This document shows positions 38,021-51,240 of a DNA stretch of 64,000 nt, piece after piece. The notes beneath the pieces were generated by a model, which was given only the letters and a program-made list of their open reading frames with translations, made no database searches and was not told the origin of the DNA. Origin of the DNA: Caprella mutica (Eukaryota; Arthropoda; Malacostraca; Amphipoda; Caprellidae); NCBI GenBank assembly GCA_947561585.1, contig CANNZV010000918.1, positions 159,470 to 223,469 on the forward strand. The letters run 5' to 3'. A program made the translations under genes and the position numbers. Each line of letters opens with the position of its first letter. Position 1 is the first letter of the stretch.

Positions 38021-38703
38021 GAGAAGAAAAAAGATTGATTATAATTTCCCACCAAATAATTTCTGTAATCTGGTACATTTACGAATGATTCTGCAATGTT
38101 CCTCCCTACCGAAACAAAGTAATTATTTAATTCATCAGCTATTCTATTCGCATTATCTATCCTTTCACCAGATATGACTAACTTTTCAATTTTACCTTGC
38201 CCGTCCTTAAATGAAGGTCTTATGAGTGTATTTATGAGAGACCAAGTTCTATTCATATCATTTTTCATTTCATTAAACTTTCTATCAAAATATAATTTTC
38301 GTTGATCTCTAATTAGTTTGGTTACTTTATTTCTTAATCTATTAAAAACACCTCTTTCAATTAGTCCTAGTCTATAAAGCTTCAATGCCCTATTTCTCTT
38401 TCTAATTTCTTCTTTTACTTCTAAATTAATCCATGGTTTGAGAAAATCTTTGTATGAAATTACCTTCGATCGAATAGGAAAATATAAGTCATAATTAGTC
38501 ATTACTACATCATTAAATCTAGTTAGGCATTCATTTAGATTATTACACGAATCTACAAATGAAAAATCAACGCTATTCAAGGCCACCTGGAAGGCATAAA
38601 TATTTTCTTCGTTAATCAATCTGTATTCAATTTTCCTACTATTCAAATTACTAACAATTGAACTACAAAACATATCCTTGCAAATTATGAAAACAGGATA
38701 GTG
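36800..38703 (-). mobile_element. Non-LTR retrotransposon (Jockey/CR1-like), 5' portion
   Basis: This is the 5' part of the same minus-strand element whose 3' part is at 26605-28364. It starts at the array junction 38703/38704, where the minus strand reads CACTATCCTGTTTTC. That encodes HYPVF, like the SDHxP end of an APE-type endonuclease, so 5' truncation removed almost all of the endonuclease. It is cut at 36800 by the BEL 5' LTR. From the two parts the pre-BEL insertion would have been about 2.44 kb. Beyond 38703 the satellite continues in register. Confidence 0.9.
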
Positions 38704-38812
38704 ATTAAAGGATCTATCTACAGCAAATGATCTATCTACAGCAAAGTGATCTATCTACAGTAAGGGATCTATCTACAGCAAAGAATCTATCTACACCAAA
38801 GGATCTTTCTAC

Positions 38813-40900
38813 AGCGAAAGATCTGTCAACAGCAAAGTATCTTTCTACTGCAAAGGATCTATTTACAGCAGAAGATCTATCTACAGCAGAGGTTCTTTCT
38901 ACAGCAAAGGATCTCTCAACAGCAAAGGATCTATTCACTTTATGGTATCTATCTACAGCAAAGGTTTTATCTACAGTAATGGATCTATCTACAGAAAAGG
39001 ATCTATCTACAGAAAAGGATCTATCTACAGAAAAGGATTTATCTACAGCGAAGGATCTATCTACAGCAAAGGATCTATCTACAGCAAAGGATCTATCTAC
39101 GGCAAAGGATTTATTCTTTTATTTATAGCAAAGGATCTTAGATTTATTTACATCAAAAGATCTATCTACGATAAATGATCTATCTACAACAAAGGATCTA
39201 TCTACAGCAATGGATCAATCTACAGCAAAGTATTTTTCTACAGTAAAAGAACTATCTACAGCAAAGGATCCATCTACAGCAAAGGATTTATCTACAGCAA
39301 ATGATCCATCTACAGCAAAGGATCTATCTTCAGCAATGGATCTTTCTACAGAATAGGATCTATCTACAGCAAAGGATCTATCTACAATATGTGATCTATT
39401 TACATTAAAGGATCTATCTATAGCGAAGGATGTATCAACAGCAAATGATCAATCTATAGCTAAGGATATATCTACAGTAAAGGAACTCTATACAGCCAAA
39501 GGATCCATTTACAGCAAAGGATCTATCTACATCAAAGGATCTATCTACAGCAAAGGATCTATTTAAAGCGGAGAATCTTTCTACAGCAAAGGATCTACTA
39601 CAGCAAAGGATCTATCTTCAGCAAAGGATCTATCTACCGCAAAGGATCTATCTACAGCAAAGGACCTATCTGCAGTAAGGGATCTATTTACAGCGAAGGA
39701 TCAATCTACAGCAAAGCATTTATCTACAGCAAAGGATCTATCTACAGCATAGAATCTATCTACAGCAAAGAATCTATCTACAGCAAAAGATCTATCTACA
39801 GCAAAGGATCTATCTACAGTCAAGGATTTATCTACTGCAAAGGATCTATCTACAGCAAAGGATCAATCTACAGTTAAGGATCTATCTTAAGCAAAGGATC
39901 TATTTACATCAAAGGATTTATTAACAGCAGAGGATCTATCTACAGCAAAGTAATCTATCTACAGTAAGGGATCTATCTACTACAAAAGATCTATCTACAG
40001 CAAAGGATCTATCTACAACAAATAATCTAAATACATCAAAAAAATCTATCTACAGTAAAGATCTATCTACAGCAAAGGATCTATCTACACCAAAGGATCT
40101 ATCTACAGCAAAGGATCTATCTACAGCAAGGGATCTATCTACAGTATAGGATCTATCTACAGCAAAGGATTTATCTACAATAAACGATATATCTACAGCG
40201 AAGGATCTATCTACAGCAAAGGATCCATCTACAGCAAAGGATCTATCTACAGTAAAGGATTTATTTACTGCAAAGGATCTGTCCACAGCAAAGGATCTAT
40301 CTACAACAAAGAATCTATCTACAGCGAAGAATCTATGTTCAGCAAAGAATCTATCAAGAGCAAAGGATCTATCTACAGCAAAGGATCAATCTACAGCAAA
40401 AAATCAATCCACAGCAAAGGATTTATCTACAGTAAAGTAGCTATATACAGCAAAGGATCCATCTACAGGAAAGGATCTACAGACAGCAAAGGATCTATCT
40501 ACAGCAAAAGATCTATATACAGCAAAAGTTCTATCTACAGCAAAGGATCTATCTACAGGAAAGGATCTATCTACAGGAACGGATCTATCTACAGCGAAGG
40601 ATCTATCTACAGCAAGGGATCTATCTACAGCAAAGTGATCTATCCACAGTAAGGGATTTATCTACAGCAAAGAATCAATCTACACTAAAGGATCTTTCTA
40701 CAGTGCAGAATCTGTCAACAGCAAAGGATCTATCTACAGCAAATGATCTATTTACAGCAAAAGATCATTCTACAACAGAGAATCTTTCTACCTTAAAGGA
40801 TCTATCTACAGCAAAAGATCTAACTACAGCAAAGTGATCTATCTACAGTAAGGGATCTATCTACAGCAAAGAATTTATCTATACTGAAGGATCTTTATAC
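38813..40900 (+). repeat. 2.1-kb higher-order repeat unit, copy 1 (2,088 bp)
   Basis: The next unit starts at 40901. Landmarks at 38942 and 39133 recur at 41030 and 41221 (offset 2,088 bp); those at 40050 and 40335 recur at 42174 and 42459 (offset 2,124 bp). The 36-bp change, two monomers, lies near 39893. Confidence 0.88.
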
Positions 40901-43024
40901 AGCGAAAGATCTGTCAACAGCAAAGTATCTTTCTACTGCAAAGGATCTATTTACAGCAGAAGATCTATCTACAGCAGAGGTTCTTTCTATAGCAAAGGAT
41001 CTCTCAACAGCAAAGGATCTATTCACTTTATGGTATCTATCTACAGCAAAGGTTTTATCTACAGTAATGGATCTATCTACAGAAAAGGATCTATCTACAG
41101 AAAAGGATCTATCTACAGAAAAGGATTTATCTACAGCGAAGGATCTATCTACAGCAAAGGATCTATCTACAGCAAAGGATCTATCTACGGCAAAGGATTT
41201 ATTCTTTTATTTATAGCAAAGGATCTTAGATTTATTTTCATCAAAAGATCTATCTACGATAAATGATCTATCTACAACAAAGGATCTATCTACAGCAATG
41301 GATCAATCTACAGCAAAGTATTTTTCTACAGTAAAAGAACTATCTACAGCAAAGGATCCATCTACAGCAAAGGATTTATCTACAGCAAATGATCCATCTA
41401 CAGCAAAGGATCTATCTTCAGCAATGGATCTTTCTACAGAATAGGATCTATCTACAGCAAAGGATCTATCTACAATATGTGATCTATTTACATTAAAGGA
41501 TCTATCTATAGCGAAGGATGTATCTACAGCAAATGATCAATATATAGCTAAGGATATATCTACAGTAAAGGAACTCTATACAGCCAAAGGATCCATTTAC
41601 AGCAAAGGATCTATCTACATCAAAGGATCTATCTACAGCAAAGGATCTATTTAAAGCGGAGAATCTTTCTACAGCAAAGGATCTACTACAGCAAAGGATC
41701 TATCTTCAGCAAAGGATCTTTCTACAGCAAAGGATCTATCTACAGCAAAGGACCTATCAACAGTAAGGGATCTATTTACAGCGAAGGATCAATCTACAGC
41801 AAAGCATTTATCTACAGCAAATGATCTATCTACAGCATAGAATCTATCAACAGCAAAGAATCTATCTACAGCAAAGGATCTATCTACAGCAAAGGATCTA
41901 TCTACAGTCAAGGATTTATCTACTGCAAAGGATCTATCTACAGCAAAGGATCAATCTACAGTTAAGGATCTATCTTAAGCAAAGGATCTATCTTTAGCAA
42001 AGGATCAATCTAAAGCCAATGATCTACTTACATCAAAGGATTTATTAACAGCAGAGGATCTATCTACAGTAAAGTAATCTATCTACAGTAAGGGATCTAT
42101 CTACTACAAAAGATCTATCAACAGCAAAGGATCTATGTACAACAAATAATCTAAATACATCAAAAAAATTTATCTACAGTAAAGATCTATCTACAGCAAA
42201 GGATCTATCTACAGCAAAGGATCTATCTACAGCAAAGGATCTATCTACAGCAAGGGATCTATCTACAGTATAGGATCTATCTACAGCAAAGGATTTATCT
42301 ACAATAAACGATATATCTACAGCGAAGGATCTATCTACAGCAAAGGATCCATCTACAGCAAAGGATCTATCTACAGTAAAGGATCTATTTACTGCAAAGG
42401 ATCTGTCCACAGCAAAGGATCTATCTACAACAAAGAATCTATCTACAGCAAAGAATCTATGTTCAGCAAAGAATCTATCAAGAGCAAAGGATCTATCTAC
42501 AGCAAAGGATCAATCTACAGCAAAAAATCAATCCACAGCAAAGGATTTATCTACAGTAAAGTAGCTATATACAGCAAAGGATCCATCTACAGGAAAGGAT
42601 CTACAGACAGCAAAGGATCTATCTACAGCAAAAGATCTATATACAGCAAAAGTTCTATCTACAGCAAAGGATCTATCTACAGGAAGGGATCTATCTACAG
42701 GAACGGATCTATCTACAGCGAAGGATCTATCTACAGCAAGGGATCTATCTACAGCAAAGTGATCTATCCACAGTAAGGGATTTATCTACAGCAAAGAATC
42801 AATCTACACCGAAGGATCTTTCTACAGTGCAGGATCTGTCAACAGCAAAGGATCTATCTACAGCAAATGATCTATTTACAGCAAAAGATCATTCTACAAC
42901 AGAGAATCTTTCTACCTTAAAGGATCTATCTACAGCAAAAGATCTAACTACAGCAAAGTGATCTATCTACAGTAAGGGATCTATCTACAGCAAAGAATCT
43001 ATCTATACCGAAGGATCTTTATAC
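40901..43024 (+). repeat. 2.1-kb higher-order repeat unit, copy 2 (2,124 bp)
   Basis: Longer version of 38813-40900 with two extra monomers near 41990. A third, partial copy starts in the left flank of the LARD-like element (about 46000) and continues after it (55479-56090). The offset across the insertion is 13,250 bp. Confidence 0.88.
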
Positions 43025-46000
43025 AGCGAAAGATCTGTCTACAGCAAAGGACCTTTCTACTGCAAAGGATCTATTTACAGCAAAAAATATTTCTACGGCA
43101 GAATATCTTTCTACAGCAAAGGATCTCTCTAAAGCAAAGGATCTATTTACAGTATGGGATCTATCTACAGCAAAGCTTTTATCTACAGTAAATGATCTAT
43201 CTACAGAAATGGATCTATCTACAGAAGAGGATTTATCTACAGCGAAGGATCTATCTACAGCAAAGGATCTATCTACAGCAAAGGATCTATCTACGGAAAA
43301 GGATATATATATATATTTATAGCAAAGGATCTTAGATCTATTTACATCAGTGGATCTATCTACAATAAATGATCTATCTACTACAAAAGATCTATCTACA
43401 GCAAAGGATCTATCTACAACAAAGAATCTATCTACAGCAAAAAATCTATCTACAGTAAAGGATCTATATACAGCAAAGGATCTATCTACAGCAATGGATC
43501 TATCTACAGCAAAGGATCTATCTACAGCAAGGGATCTATCTACAGTATAGGATCTATCTACAGCAAAGGATCTATCTACAATAAACGATATATCTACAGC
43601 GAAGGATCTCTCTACAGCAAAGGATCCATCTACAGCAAAGGATCTATCTACAGTGAAGGATCTATTTACTGCAAAGGATCTGTCCACAGCAAAGGATCTA
43701 TTTACAGCAAAGAATCAATGTTCAGCAAATAATCTATCAACAGTAAAGGATCTATCTACAGCAAAGGATCAATCTACAGCAAAAAATCAATCCACAGCAA
43801 AGGATCTATCTACAGTAAAGTAGCTATATACAGCGAAGGATCCATCTACAGGAAAGGATCTATAGACAGCAAAGGATCTATCTACAGCAAAAGATCTATT
43901 AACAGCAAAAGTTCTATCTACAGCAAATGATCTCTCTACAGGAAAGGATCTATATACAGGAAAGGATCTATCTACAGCAAAGGATCTATCTACAGTAAAG
44001 GATCTATCTACATCATATGATCAATCTACAGCAGTTTACAGTTAAGGATCTATCAACAGCAAAAGATCTATCTACAATATGGGATATATCTACAGTAAAA
44101 GATCTATCTACTACAAAGGATCTATCTACAGCAAACGATCTATCAACAACAAAGAATCTATCTACAGCAAAAAATATATCTACAGTAAAAGCTCTATCCA
44201 CAGCAAGGCATCTATCTACAGCAAAGCATCTATCTACAGCAAAGGATCTATCTACAGCAAGGGATCTATCGACAGTAAAGGATCTGTCTACAGCAAAGGA
44301 TCCATCTACAGCAAATGATCTATCTACAGTCAAGGATCTATCAAGAGCAAAGGATCTATATGCAGCAAAAGATCTGGTAACAGCAAAAGTTCTATATTCT
44401 GCAAAGGATCTATCTACAGCAAAGGATCTATCTACAGAAAAGTATATATCAACAGCAGAGGATCTATATACAGCAAAGGATTTTATCTACAGAAAAGGAT
44501 TTATCTACAGCAAAGGATCTATCTACAGCAAAGGATCTATCTACAGCAAAGGATCTATCTACGGCGAAGAATTTATTCTTTTATTTATAGCAAAGGATCT
44601 TAGATTCATTTACATCAAAAGATCTATCTACGATAAATGATCTATCTACAACAAAGGATCTATCTACAGCAATGGATCAATCTACAGCAAAGTATTGTTC
44701 TACAGTAAAAGAACTATCTGCAGCAAAGGATCCATCTACAGCAAAGGATTTATCTACAGCAAATGATCCATCTACAGCAAAGGATCTATCTTCAGCAATG
44801 GATCTTTCTACATAATAGGATCTATCTACAGCAAAGGATCTATGTGCAATATGTGATCTATTTACATTAAAGGATCTATCTATAGCGAAGGATGTATCTA
44901 CAGCAAATGATCAATCTATAGCTAAGGATATATCTACAGTAAAGGAACTCTATACAGCCAAAGGATCCATTTACAGCAAAGGATCTATCTACATCAAAGG
45001 ATCTATCTACAGCAAAGGATCTATTTAAAGCGGAGAATCTTTCTACAGCAAAGGATCTACTACAGCAAAGGATCTATCTTCAGCAAAGGATCTATCTACA
45101 GCAAAGGATCTATCTACAGCAAAGGACCTATCTACAGTAAGGGATCTATTTATAGCGAAGAATCTATCTACAGCAAAGGATCTATCTACAGCAAAGGATC
45201 TATCTACAGTCAAGGATTTATCTACTGCAAAGGATCTATCTACAGCAAAGGATCAATCTACAGTTAAGGATCTATCTTAAGCAAAGGATCTATCTACAGC
45301 AAAGGATCAATCTAAAGCCAATGATCAATTTACATCAAAGGATTTATTAACAGCAGAGGAACTTTATACAGCAAAGGATCTATCTACAGCAAAGTATCCA
45401 TCTACAACAAAGGATCTATCTACAGCAAAGTAATCTATCTACAGTAAGGGATCTATCTACAGCAAAGGATCTGTCTACAGCAAAGTAATCTATCTACAGT
45501 AAGGGATCTGTCAACAGCAAAGGATCTTTCTACTGCAAAGGATCTATTTACAGCAGAAGATCTTTCTACAGCAGAATATCTTTCTACAGCAAAGGATCTC
45601 TCTAAAGCAAAGGATATATTTACAGTATGGGATCTATCCAAAGCAAAGGATCTATTTACAGTATGGGATCTATCTACAGCAAATCTTTTATCTACAGTAA
45701 ATGATCTATCTACAGAAAAGGATCTATCTACAGAAGAGGATTTATCTACAGCGAAGGATCTATCTACAGCAAAGGATCTATCTACAGCAAAGAATCTATC
45801 TACGGCAAAGGATTTATATATTTATTTATAGCAAAGGATCTTAGATCTATTTACATCAGTGGATCTATCTACAATAAATGATCTATCTACTACAAAAGAT
45901 CTATCTTCAGCAAAGGATCTATCTACAACAAAGAATCTAAATACAGCAAAAAATCTATCTACAGTAAAGGATCTATCTACAGCAATGGATCAATCTACAG

Positions 46001-46897
46001 CAAAGTATTTTTCTACAGTAAAAGAACTATCTACAGCAAAGGATCCATCTACAGCAAAGGATTTATCTACAGCAAATGATCCATCTACAGCAAAGGATCT
46101 ATCTTCAGCAATGGATCTTTCTACAGAATAGGATCTATCTACAGCAAAGGATCTATCTACAATATGTGATCTATTTACATTAAAGGATCTATCTATAGCG
46201 AAGGATGTATCTACAGCAAATGATCAATCTATAGCTAAGGATATATCTACAGTAAAGGAACTCTATACAGCCAAAGGATCCATTTACAGCAAAGGATCTA
46301 TCTACATCAAAGGATCTATCTACAGCAAAGGATCTATTTAAAGCGGAGAATCTTTCTACAGCAAAGGATCTACTACAGCAAAAGATCTATCTTCAGCAAA
46401 GGATCTATCTACAGCAAAGGATCTATCTACAGCAAAGGACCAATCAACAGTAAGGGATCTATTTACAGCGAAGGATCAATCTACAGCAAAGCATTTATCT
46501 ACAGCAAAGGATCTATCTACAGCATAGAATCTATCTACAGCAAAGAATCTATCTACAGCAAAGGATCTATCTACAGCAAAGGATCTATCTACAGTCAAGG
46601 ATTTATCTACTGCAAAGGATCTATCTACAGCAAAGGATCAATCTACAGTTAAGGATCTATCTTAAGCAAAGGATCTATCTTTAGCAAAGGATCAATCTAA
46701 AGCCGATGATCTATTTACATCAAAGGATTTATTAACAGCAGAGGATCTATCTACAGTAAAGTAATCTATCTACAGTAAGGGATCTATCTACTACAAAAGA
46801 TCTATCTACAGCAAAGGATCTATCTACAACAAATAATCTAAATACATCAAAAAAATCTATCTACAGTAAAGATCTATCTACAGCAAAGGATCTATCT

Positions 46898-46902
46898 ACA
46901 GC
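46898..46902 (+). repeat. Target-site duplication ACAGC, left
   Basis: ACAGC precedes the left terminal repeat and recurs right after the right one at 55479-55483. Removing the element plus one copy restores an uninterrupted monomer (TCTACAGCAAAGG). Confidence 0.88.
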
Positions 46903-48143
46903 TATTAAATTGCCCTTTTCCTATGGGATTGATAGTAAATTATCACCTATTTTCTAAGTAGATGAGGCTTGTTAATAAACTTATCCCATAGGGCAAAATA
47001 AGTCTCCGGGTTCTTTAACAATTATTTGTATTTCTTAACTTGAAGAGACTTGGAGGTAATTGATTGAATTCTATTAAACTGACAAATGACTAAACGGTAA
47101 AAGTTTTTAGGAAGTAAATTAAACACAAGGAAGTTTTAAATGGGTGTACTTATATTAAAGTTCGAATAGTACAGAGTTCTGAGACTTACGCACAAGTCTT
47201 TAAATAACACAACACAAGTTTTAAATAAACTAGCGGTTGAGTAAACTTAAGGGTTTTAAATTAACAAGGGTCTGAGTTGCCAACTCACGACACCCGTGGA
47301 TGGACAAGTCCGACCAGACTTGGTCCGACCAACCAGTCTTCAAGAGACCATCGCGAACTATGAACACTTTAGTTAGGTGCCAATGGTATTTAAAGAGTGA
47401 ACTGGAGAGTCCAACCTTCCAGTGAGTGAATAAACTTCTGTTAAGGTACTGATAGTACTTTTCAAAGATGTTTTTCTACTCACTGCAGATAGAAATAACA
47501 CACAATGCATTATTCAAATTTAACACGCTAGTGGTAATGGCTTTCTATACGATTAACATATAGATCGATCAGATTTACTAATAGTTCATTTTAGTGAAAC
47601 CTGATTTACTAATAAACATCCAAATTTAAGCATACTATTTCAGAGTCCTGTTTAACCTATTACATGATCAGAAATGTTACAAGTTCCTAACTATTAATTA
47701 AGTATTTCAATTAGGATAATTGAAGTACTTACTTAATTCTTTTTAAATTAATTAAGTATTAATTTCATTTCTATCTATAGAAAAAGAACTCAATATTCTA
47801 AGTTGTATAACTGATTTACAAAGTTCATGAAGTTATATAACTTAGTACAAATTATAAAGTTATATTCTGAGTTACAAGTTATAGCTCTGGGTTACAAGTT
47901 ATAAAGTTATGTTCTGAAGTTACAAGTTATATTAGCGGCTTAAATCAAAGCTATTCGTTTATAATTATATTCGAGCTCCTAGCGAGAATAACATGACCAT
48001 AAATTTAAATAGCATTTCCTTCTAATGAACAGTGTACAAGATTAAAAAGATTATGTCTGATTAAATGATTATCAAATTATAGAAATTGAAAGATTAAGTA
48101 AAGATACAAGTTCAGCGTATTAACAATCTTTCTATTGTTAATA
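46903..48143 (-). repeat. LARD-like element terminal repeat, left (3' LTR by orientation)
   Basis: 1,241 bp, matching 54238-55478 with no difference noticed. It begins TATTAAATTGCCC and ends TTGTTAATA; the outer six bases form an inverted repeat. It lacks the TG...CA ends seen in most LTRs. The second half has several GTTACAAGTTAT/AAGTTATAT variants, a degenerate local repeat. Confidence 0.9.
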
Positions 48144-48157
48144 TCACTCCCCCCTTC
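48144..48157 (-). promoter_or_regulatory. Polypurine tract of the LARD-like element
   Basis: The minus strand reads GAAGGGGGGAGTGA immediately before the terminal repeat, which is where plus-strand DNA synthesis is primed in LTR elements. This is the main evidence for minus orientation. The opposite arrangement shows no purine run next to the right repeat. Confidence 0.78.
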
Positions 48158-48161
48158 ATGT

Positions 48162-48183
48162 TTCAACCGACTTGTCGGTTGAA
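48162..48183. repeat. Perfect hairpin next to the polypurine tract
   Basis: TTCAACCGAC, a 2-nt loop (TT), then GTCGGTTGAA: a perfect 10-bp stem, four bases from the polypurine tract. It could fold in RNA on either strand. Function unknown. Confidence 0.85.
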
Positions 48184-49070
48184 TTTCAATTTCTAAACCC
48201 TTATTATCGAAATCCAATCGAAAAATATCCTAAGAAATTTCGAACAACACTCGGAAAACATCCTATGAGATTTCTTAAAATTTCTAAGTCCGAAACACAA
48301 ATTATATCTATTAAAACAAAAGAAATTTAATCACTCGATTCATGTATTATGAATTTCAGATTAAAATTTGATCTGCTAAATAGATCAGTCTTTTCATCAT
48401 AAAATTTGTGTGTACAAAAATATGATGACAAGACAATTCCTATCATATATGTAATCATGAATTCTACCTCTGGTCAAGATATTAAATCAAAATAGAGTAA
48501 AAATTTATAAGTTATTCTACTCATATTCAGAAACATACATCCATTATTAAATTATATAACTGTCCCTTTTAAACTCAAACTTTTTAATTACATTTAAACT
48601 GCTATACTGAGTTTAATTAATAAATTCATATACGTAACATGAACGTATTTTACAATTCTCGTTACATTTATTTTTATGAAATAAATCCGTTCTATTCGAT
48701 CGCTTTTATTATTTACGATTTCATTTTAATCCTTTTTATACTCATGTAAAATCAACTACATTCATTCTTTTATAAATCTGGAAATATTACGGTTCCCCCT
48801 TGAAATTTTTCTTTAGAAGAAGATTTTTTTCTCAGGGTATTTTTGTACTCTGGTTGACCTTTGAACCTGCAATTACTGTTTTCTCTTAGTAATATTTACC
48901 CTTACAGTTTAGAATGAATATTATTTATGTATTAGGAATATCCCTTTTTTTTCAAATATCAAAATATAATTAATTATACATCTTGACTCATATCTTTCTA
49001 GTATATTTATCTCACAATTCCATGTATAATCACACTTAATTACACTTCAATCCATTATTGTAATCTTTTT

Positions 49071-49262
49071 GGGGTCTAATTTTATTCTTCACTCCGAGAG
49101 GAATAAATAGAATGTTCCCCTGAGATTATTCTGAAATTCTTTAGAGTCTATTTTATTCTTCGTTCTGAGAGGAATAAATAGAAATGTTCGCCTAACTTAT
49201 GTTTGGAAATTCTTTAGGGTCTATTTTATTCTTCATTCTGAGAGGAATAAATAGAATGTTCC
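49071..49262 (+). repeat. ~72-bp imperfect tandem repeat, about 2.7 copies
   Basis: Copies of GTCTATTTTATTCTTC followed by a GAGAGGAATAAATAGAATG-like stretch start at about 49074, 49146 and 49219, a period of 72-73 bp, with scattered differences. It lies inside the LARD-like element. Confidence 0.85.
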
Positions 49263-51240
49263 CCTTAAGATTGATTCAAACATTTCCTTCATAACAGAAT
49301 GGTTATATATTTATATATTATCATATATAAAAGTTTTAACGAACTATATTTTTCAGCAATTATTTTATATATCATTGTACATAAACATTAGAATTTAAGT
49401 ACATGTATATTATATTGCATGTTTTCATTGTTCATTATACATTCAATAATATTCGACAATTTATTTAGAATTCATTTCTAAATTTATATATCAAGAATTC
49501 AGTATCTTTATTTTAATTAACAAGTACAAACATTTTTATTTATCATCTTGAAAATCAAAAAATTCAACATAAAATATTACACTTTTATCATAAATAAAAG
49601 AATTCAAATTAAATGTGAGATAATATTAATTGAAATATTTGCTTCGTATCTTGTTATCATTCAAATCATTCGTTAAACTCTCCATTTGTTATGGTGTTTC
49701 AAATATTAGTTCCTGCTACATCTTGAATTGTATTACAATACAGTTCATAGAGAACAGTAGATTGAATTACTGCATGTCATTTAATTATAAATAACTATTA
49801 ATTCTTATTCATACATTGTTCTTACAGGTTCTTATTCCCACACAAGTAATAACTTATATTACTTTCAGTTCCTCAAATTTATCATATTATTAAATTATGA
49901 TATTACACTTATTTCATGACATTAATTCCATGATTTTATTTCGACGAAGAACCTGTAACTCATTTATTTATCAAACATTACAGTTATCATTAAAAGGAAT
50001 CATCAAGAGCTCTCTTTCAAACTCATTTATTTATCAAATAATTAATTAAATAATTAATTATTATTTCTGAGTAACCTACTGGAATAATCACATTAATTCC
50101 TATATCTTTTATTCTCCATATAATACTCATTATTTTATTCATATTATATCCTTGCTATCGTCAACTATAGTGTTACTGACTGTACCACCTCGACTAATTT
50201 TAATAGCTCTGTTGACAATAACTTCCCACTTGAAAATTTACATCGCCTCCTTCAAGATTACGTTTAGTCTTGACTTTTTACTAGTCAACTATTATAAAAT
50301 CAAGTTTCGTTATATATTTACGTTAAGTTATATTTTTATATATATAACGTTTGCTATATTTTATACTTTATTAATAGAAAAAGAGTCTTAAGATAATTGT
50401 TTTATCTCTTATACATTTATGTTCGATTGCTTGCATTTAATTCACTATTCAAATCAAGTCTTGCAATTTAATTATAAAATTCAGCAAATCTTTGCTCTTA
50501 TAGTATTTTCTTTCTCAGAATTATCGTCTGACAAATACAATTGTCTGAATTCATATCGTTTTTTATACGATTATTTCGTTCATATGAACTAATCACCTAT
50601 GTGATTATTTTAAGTTATTATTCGTCACTGGAATAATTACAACAACTTCTTATTTAACGGATAATTATTTATATTCAATATATACTCAATATACGTAAAC
50701 TGCGTTGAATCTTTCTTATATCGTTGTTTCGTTCATTATTGAGTTACTGGAGATTTTACGTTAAAGAATATAATTATTTAATTACGTTAAACAGTAACCT
50801 TTAATCAAATCAATTATTTCTTACTTTTAATTATTACAGGAATATAGTTTGAAACTAGATCACATATTGATTATTTAGTATCAAACCTACTTTTCCCCTC
50901 TATGTTACCACATATTATCCGATATTACATTAATTATGGTTAAGCAGTATTAACCTCTAGGTAACTTTAAATCTCTTCAAAAATATTTAGTATACAATAT
51001 TAATATCAAAATAGTCATTTAAATATTCAAAGATATATATATATATCTATATCATTCATTGTCAATCCTTTAAAATGTTTCACTCTTTTTATACTGAGTC
51101 ATACCTCTGAGTTTAATATTTACGTTTCATCATATTTACGTTAACTCATTATCTGACTTGATTGTCTTAAATCACTGAAACGATTGACAGGTTCTTTTTT
51201 TCAAACACTGCGATTATTACTATTTGAATAGGAATACATC

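Larger units (their letters stand above)
36670..38673 (-). pseudogene. Non-LTR reverse transcriptase, N-terminal and RT portion
   Basis: The 667-codon frame holds the linker between endonuclease and RT (residues ~1-220, basic and partly helical), then RT blocks NYRPISIL (294-301), LDFKKAFDS (Asp366), SVPQGSNLGPLLF (422-434) and FADD (Asp455, Asp456), and part of the C-terminal domain. The last ~43 residues are encoded by the BEL 5' LTR, so the C-terminus is an artefact of insertion. Upstream the frame stays open to the array junction, so the Met is only the first available one. The natural protein would begin with an endonuclease that is absent here. Catalytic residues are intact, but the gene is broken at both ends. 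No RNase H domain was seen. Confidence 0.88.
38704..46902 (+). repeat. 18-bp satellite array, middle block
   Basis: Same 18-bp family and orientation as the left block. The first bases (ATTAAAGGATCTATC) continue the HOR that was interrupted at 26604. Region 43350-45640 resembles the variant series at 3300-5700, with for example the CAGCAGTTTACAGTTAAGG interruption at 44029. From about 46000 the sequence repeats 41313 onward at an offset of 4,687 bp until the LTR element interrupts it at 46903. No gene was seen. Confidence 0.96.
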
